This document shows positions 61,335 through 64,000 of a stretch of 64,000 bases of DNA, piece by piece (within the stretch, counting starts at the first letter, position 1; each line of letters begins with the position of its first letter). Source of the DNA: Blastococcus sp. URHD0036. Lineage in GTDB: Bacteria; Actinomycetota; Actinomycetes; Mycobacteriales; Geodermatophilaceae. Location of the stretch: NCBI RefSeq assembly GCF_000701365.1, contig NZ_KL370778.1, positions 124,001-188,000 of the forward strand. The letters are read 5' to 3'. The notes under the pieces are model-generated. The model made no database searches and had not been told where the DNA came from. It saw only the letters and a list, made by a program, of their open reading frames with translations. The position numbers were made by a program, and so were the translations under genes.

Positions 61335-61934
61335 GTGACCACCGCCCAGGCCGATCTGCGCGCCGACACCCGCGCGCGCCTGGAGCAGGTGGCCCTGGAC
61401 CTGTTCACCGCCGAGGGCTTCGAGCGCGTCACCGCCGACGAGATCGCCGAGGCCGCCGGGATCAGCCGGCGCACGTTCTTCCGCTACTTCCCCACCAAGG
61501 CCGATGCCGTGTGGGGCGACTTCGCCGGCCACGTGGCCCGCCTCGAGGCGCGGCTGGCGGCGACCTCCCCCGCCCAGCCGGTGCTCGCCTCGATCTGTGC
61601 GGCCTACCTCGAGGTCAACGACTACCCGCCCGCGCAGCTGCCGCTCCTGCAGCAGCGGATGCGGCTGATCCTGGGCGAGCCGGCCCTGCAGGCCCACTCG
61701 CAGCTGCGGTACGCCGACGTCGACCGCGCCGTGGCCGCGCACGTCGCCCGGCGCACCGGCGTCGCCCCCGCCGCGCTGGTCCCGCGACTGGTCGCCACCA
61801 GCACCCGCGCCGCCGCGACCACGGCCTTCGAGGTGTGGCTGAACGGCGGCGGCCCGCTGGCCGACGGCCTGCGCCGCGCCTTCGACGAGCTCGCCGCCGG
61901 CTTCCCCGCGCTGCTCGCCGCCCCCGGCCACTAG
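61335..61934 (+). CDS. mftR: mycofactocin system TetR regulator MftR
   Basis: The 199-residue TetR protein has the DNA-binding module near residues 12-60 (LEQVALDLFTAEGFERVTADEIAEAAGISRRTFFRYFPTKADAVW) and the MftR-like region LAATSPAQPVLASICAAYLEVNDYPPAQLPLLQQRMRLILGEPALQAHSQLRYADVDRAVAAHV. MftR responds to long-chain acyl-CoA in mycobacteria. It is divergent from mftA, with the candidate operator between. GTG 61335. Confidence 0.92.
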   Translation: MTTAQADLRADTRARLEQVALDLFTAEGFERVTADEIAEAAGISRRTFFRYFPTKADAVWGDFAGHVARLEARLAATSPAQPVLASICAAYLEVNDYPPAQLPLLQQRMRLILGEPALQAHSQLRYADVDRAVAAHVARRTGVAPAALVPRLVATSTRAAATTAFEVWLNGGGPLADGLRRAFDELAAGFPALLAAPGH

Positions 61935-61937
61935 CCC

Positions 61938-61986
61938 CCGGGCAGAATGGCGTTTCTGCACGGTGCGCAATGGCGCTATTGCCCGG
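61938..61986. terminator. imperfect hairpin between mftR and the cysteine-desulfurase-like gene
   Basis: Arms 61938-61961 (CCGGGCAGAATGGCG...) and 61963-61986 pair mainly at the outer seven and inner six positions, and the two halves share an AATGGCG direct motif. The minus-strand stop (61976-61978) lies inside it. A convergent terminator is the likely role. Confidence 0.55.
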
Positions 61987-63181
61987 TCAGGAGCTCCGTC
62001 AGGCCGGTCAGGAGCCGGTCGACGTCCTCGTCGTCGGTGTAGGGCGCCAGGCCGATCCGCAGGCCGCCGGCGTCCCCCAGCCCGAGGCGGCGGGACGGCT
62101 CGATCGCGTAGAAGGAGCCGGCCGGCGCGTTGACGTCGCGCTCGGCCAGGCCGCGCGAGAGCTCGGCCGCCGGGCGCCCCTCGGCGGTGATCAGCAGCGT
62201 CGGCGTGCGGTGCCGCGCCCGCGACCAGAGCGTGACGCCGGGCAGCGCGGTCAGGGCGTCCTCGGCGCGCACCCGCAGCCGGTCCTCGTGCTCCTCGACG
62301 GCGGTGAGCCCGCGCACCAGCCGGTCCCGCCGGTCGCCGGCACCACCCCCGAGCCCGGCCAGGTAGTCGACGGCCGCCGTCGTCCCGGCGAGCAGTTCGT
62401 AGGGCAGCGTGCCCAGCTCGAACCGCTCGGGGACGGCGTCGGTCGAGGGCAGCAGCTTGTCCGGGTGCAGCGTCTCCAGCAGCTCCGGCGCCGCGATCAG
62501 GCAGCCCAGGTGCGGGCCGAGGAACTTGTACGGCGAGCAGGCGAAGAAGTCCGCGCCGAGGGCGGCGACGTCGACCGGGGCGTGCGCGGTGAGGTGCACG
62601 CCGTCCACGAACGCCAGCGCGCCGGCCTCGTGCGCGAGGGCGGTGATCGCCGGGACGTCGGGCCGCGTGCCGATGAGGTTCGAGGCGCCGGTCACCGCCA
62701 CCAGCCGTGTGCGCGAGCCGAGCACCGCCGCGACGGCGGACGGTTCCAGCTCCCCGGTTGCGGGGTCGAGGTCCGCCCACCGGACGGTCGCGCCCCGCGC
62801 CTGCGCGGCCTGTACCCACGGCCGCACGTTCGCGTCGTGGTCCAGGCGGGTCACGACCACCTCGTCGCCCGGGCCCCAGCCGGCGGCCAGCGTGCGCGAG
62901 AGGTCGTAGGTCAGCTGGGTCATGCTGCGACCGAAGACGACGCCCCGCGGATCCCCGGCGACGAGGTCCGCGACGGCGGCGCGCGCGGAGAGGACGACGT
63001 CGTCGGCGTTGCGCTCGGCGGCGGTGAGCCGGCCGCGGTTGGCGATGGGGCTGGTCAGCGTGGCGGCGACGGCCTCGGCGACCGGCGTCGGCACCTGCGA
63101 GCCGCCCGGGCCGTCGAAGTGGGCGGCGCCGGCCCGGAGTGCGGGGAAGGCGGACCGGACGGCGGCGACGTCGTAGCTCAC
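61976..63181 (-). CDS. cysteine desulfurase-like PLP enzyme (SufS subfamily, class V aminotransferase)
   Basis: The 401-residue class V aminotransferase-fold protein opens YDVAAVRSAFPALRAGAAHFDGPGGSQVPTPVAEAVA, has FGRSMTQLTYDLSRTLA, VTRLDHDANVRPW, the PLP Asp/His in LAFVDGVHLTAHAPVDVAALGADFFACSPYKFLGPHLG with the Schiff-base Lys near residue 220, and ends GLRIGLAPYTDDEDVDRLL. No SufS-type Cys loop near the C-terminus is clear, so desulfurase activity is uncertain. GTG 63181. Confidence 0.88.
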   Translation of the reverse strand: MSYDVAAVRSAFPALRAGAAHFDGPGGSQVPTPVAEAVAATLTSPIANRGRLTAAERNADDVVLSARAAVADLVAGDPRGVVFGRSMTQLTYDLSRTLAAGWGPGDEVVVTRLDHDANVRPWVQAAQARGATVRWADLDPATGELEPSAVAAVLGSRTRLVAVTGASNLIGTRPDVPAITALAHEAGALAFVDGVHLTAHAPVDVAALGADFFACSPYKFLGPHLGCLIAAPELLETLHPDKLLPSTDAVPERFELGTLPYELLAGTTAAVDYLAGLGGGAGDRRDRLVRGLTAVEEHEDRLRVRAEDALTALPGVTLWSRARHRTPTLLITAEGRPAAELSRGLAERDVNAPAGSFYAIEPSRRLGLGDAGGLRIGLAPYTDDEDVDRLLTGLTELLTGQ

Positions 63182-63224
63182 CCGGTCAGCATGCGGGGTG
63201 CCGGGCGGCTGCGAGGATCCGGCC

Positions 63225-63719
63225 ATGGAGAGCCTGACCCACAGCGATGCGGTCGTCGTGCCCGTCTCCGCCGAGGAGCTGTACGACCTGGTGTCGGACG
63301 TGACCCGGACCGGCGAGTGGAGCCCGGTCTGCCGGGCGTGCTGGTGGGACGAGGGCTGGCAGGGCGAGGACGGCGGCCCGCGGGTCGGCGCGTGGTTCAC
63401 CGGCCGCAACGAGGTCCCGGGCCGCACGTGGGAGACGCGCAGCGAGGTGGTGGTGGCCGACCGCGGCCGTGCGTTCGCCTGGCTGGTCGGCGGATCGCTG
63501 GTGCGCTGGTCCTTCACGCTCGAGCCCGTCGACGCGGGCACCCGGCTGACCGAGTCGTGGGAGTTCCTGCCGGCCGGGCAGCGGGTGTTCGTCGAGCGCT
63601 ACGGCGCCGACGCGCAGGCGCAGGTCGAGGACCGGACGCGAGCGGCCCGCGAGGGCATCCCGGCGACCCTGGCCGCCATCGCGCGCGTCGCCACCCGCCC
63701 GGACGACCCGGCGGCCTGA
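63225..63719 (+). CDS. SRPBCC-family (START/Bet v1-like) protein
   Basis: The 164-residue protein begins SDAVVVPVSAEELYDLVSDVTRTGEWSPVCRACWWDEG, the usual polyketide-cyclase/SRPBCC opening, with GAWFTGRNEVPGRTWETRSEVV and FTLEPVDAGTRLTESWEF strands and a long terminal helix. It probably binds a hydrophobic ligand. ATG 63225. It is divergent from the cysteine-desulfurase-like gene. Confidence 0.87.
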   Translation: MESLTHSDAVVVPVSAEELYDLVSDVTRTGEWSPVCRACWWDEGWQGEDGGPRVGAWFTGRNEVPGRTWETRSEVVVADRGRAFAWLVGGSLVRWSFTLEPVDAGTRLTESWEFLPAGQRVFVERYGADAQAQVEDRTRAAREGIPATLAAIARVATRPDDPAA

Positions 63720-63756
63720 CGCGGGGCCCGGACGGCGTCGCCCGGGCCCCTCCCGG

Positions 63757-63960
63757 TCAGGTCCCGGCGATGTTGCCCAGGCCGCCGCCCCCGGCGAACT
63801 GGCTGGCGAGCTGCATCGGGTCGACACCGAGCTCGCCGAGCACGCCGGCGTGCTCGTGGATGTCCACCTGGTCGGGGAGCTCGCGGTCGGCGCGGTCGGC
63901 CGCGGCGTCGTCGCCACGGGTACGGAGGAGGTCCACGATCTGGGACTTGTCGGTCTGCAT
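63757..63960 (-). CDS. small conserved actinobacterial protein (hypothetical)
   Basis: The 67-residue product MQTDKSQIVDLLRTRGDDAAADRADRELPDQVDIHEHAGVLGELGVDPMQLASQF ends in a Gly-rich tail. This pattern (N-terminal helix, DLPDQVD, final AGGGGLGN) recurs in many actinobacterial genomes without a known role. ATG 63960 is preferred over ATG 63999. Confidence 0.72.
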   Translation of the reverse strand: MQTDKSQIVDLLRTRGDDAAADRADRELPDQVDIHEHAGVLGELGVDPMQLASQFAGGGGLGNIAGT

Positions 63961-64000
63961 ACCGGAAGCCCTACCCGTAACTGCGGCGGGCACGCTCAAA

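Noticed and set aside
61976-63181. Assigning the PLP enzyme as the missing mycofactocin gene
   Set aside because: MftD is an FMN-dependent alpha-hydroxy-acid-oxidase-fold protein. This is a class V aminotransferase fold with a PLP Lys.

Overview
The window is very GC-rich (third codon positions almost all G or C), makes heavy use of GTG starts and is packed with short or overlapping gene junctions. That fits a high-GC actinobacterium. Chaplin-like surface proteins with an LAxTG anchor, a 13E12/DUF222 HNH protein, a mycothiol-type nitroreductase relative and a mycofactocin locus suggest the Frankiales/Geodermatophilaceae neighbourhood, such as Geodermatophilus, Blastococcus or Modestobacter. 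This placement is inferred from gene content, not from a search. I see no rRNA, tRNA, CRISPR array, insertion sequence or prophage gene; it looks like ordinary chromosome.

Layout. 0-5 kb: a truncated alpha/beta hydrolase, a double-TetR regulator, an Nramp metal transporter and an acyl-CoA dehydrogenase. 5-11 kb: acetoacetate-CoA ligase, two secreted proteins (the second with six chaplin-like repeats and a sortase signal), an Rv2466c-like DsbA-fold protein, a DUF2237 protein and a small membrane protein. 11-14.5 kb: a DUF222-HNH protein, a DUF167 protein and an amino-acid permease. 14.5-18.6 kb: a siderophore uptake cluster (two FecCD permeases, an ATPase and a siderophore-interacting reductase) with IdeR/DmdR-type iron boxes on both sides. 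18.6-24.4 kb: VOC protein, small membrane protein, thioesterase, MscS channel, then a SAM riboswitch followed by metY-metX.

24.5-33.8 kb: a possible catabolic island (2OG-Fe(II) oxygenase, XRE-cupin regulator, NMT1-like binding lipoprotein, enolase-superfamily enzyme, NAD-dependent epimerase/dehydrogenase, aldolase-like PLP enzyme), then a gamma-carbonic-anhydrase-like protein, a MetE-barrel protein, a YdeI-like protein and an NlpC/P60 peptidase. 34-46 kb: small hypothetical proteins, the TldE/TldD protease pair, a Na+/H+ antiporter fused to a UBP zinc finger, a MarR regulator, an MBL hydrolase, an amidohydrolase, DedA, HAD and an alpha/beta hydrolase. 45.7-50.6 kb: a coxS-L-M-G operon for a form II (AYRGAGR) CO-dehydrogenase-like molybdenum hydroxylase.

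50.8-63.2 kb: a dispersed mycofactocin region. mftA-mftB-mftC sit divergently from mftR. mftE and mftF lie 2-6 kb further along on the same strand, interleaved with an MFS exporter, a PNPOx-like protein, an isochorismatase, a third iron-box gene (siderophore-binding lipoprotein) and a GAF regulator. No mftD is visible. Several intergenic gaps carry long hairpins that fall into at least two recurring sequence families. They lie mostly at gene ends and often touch or contain stop codons, which suggests a standard terminator type reused across this genome.
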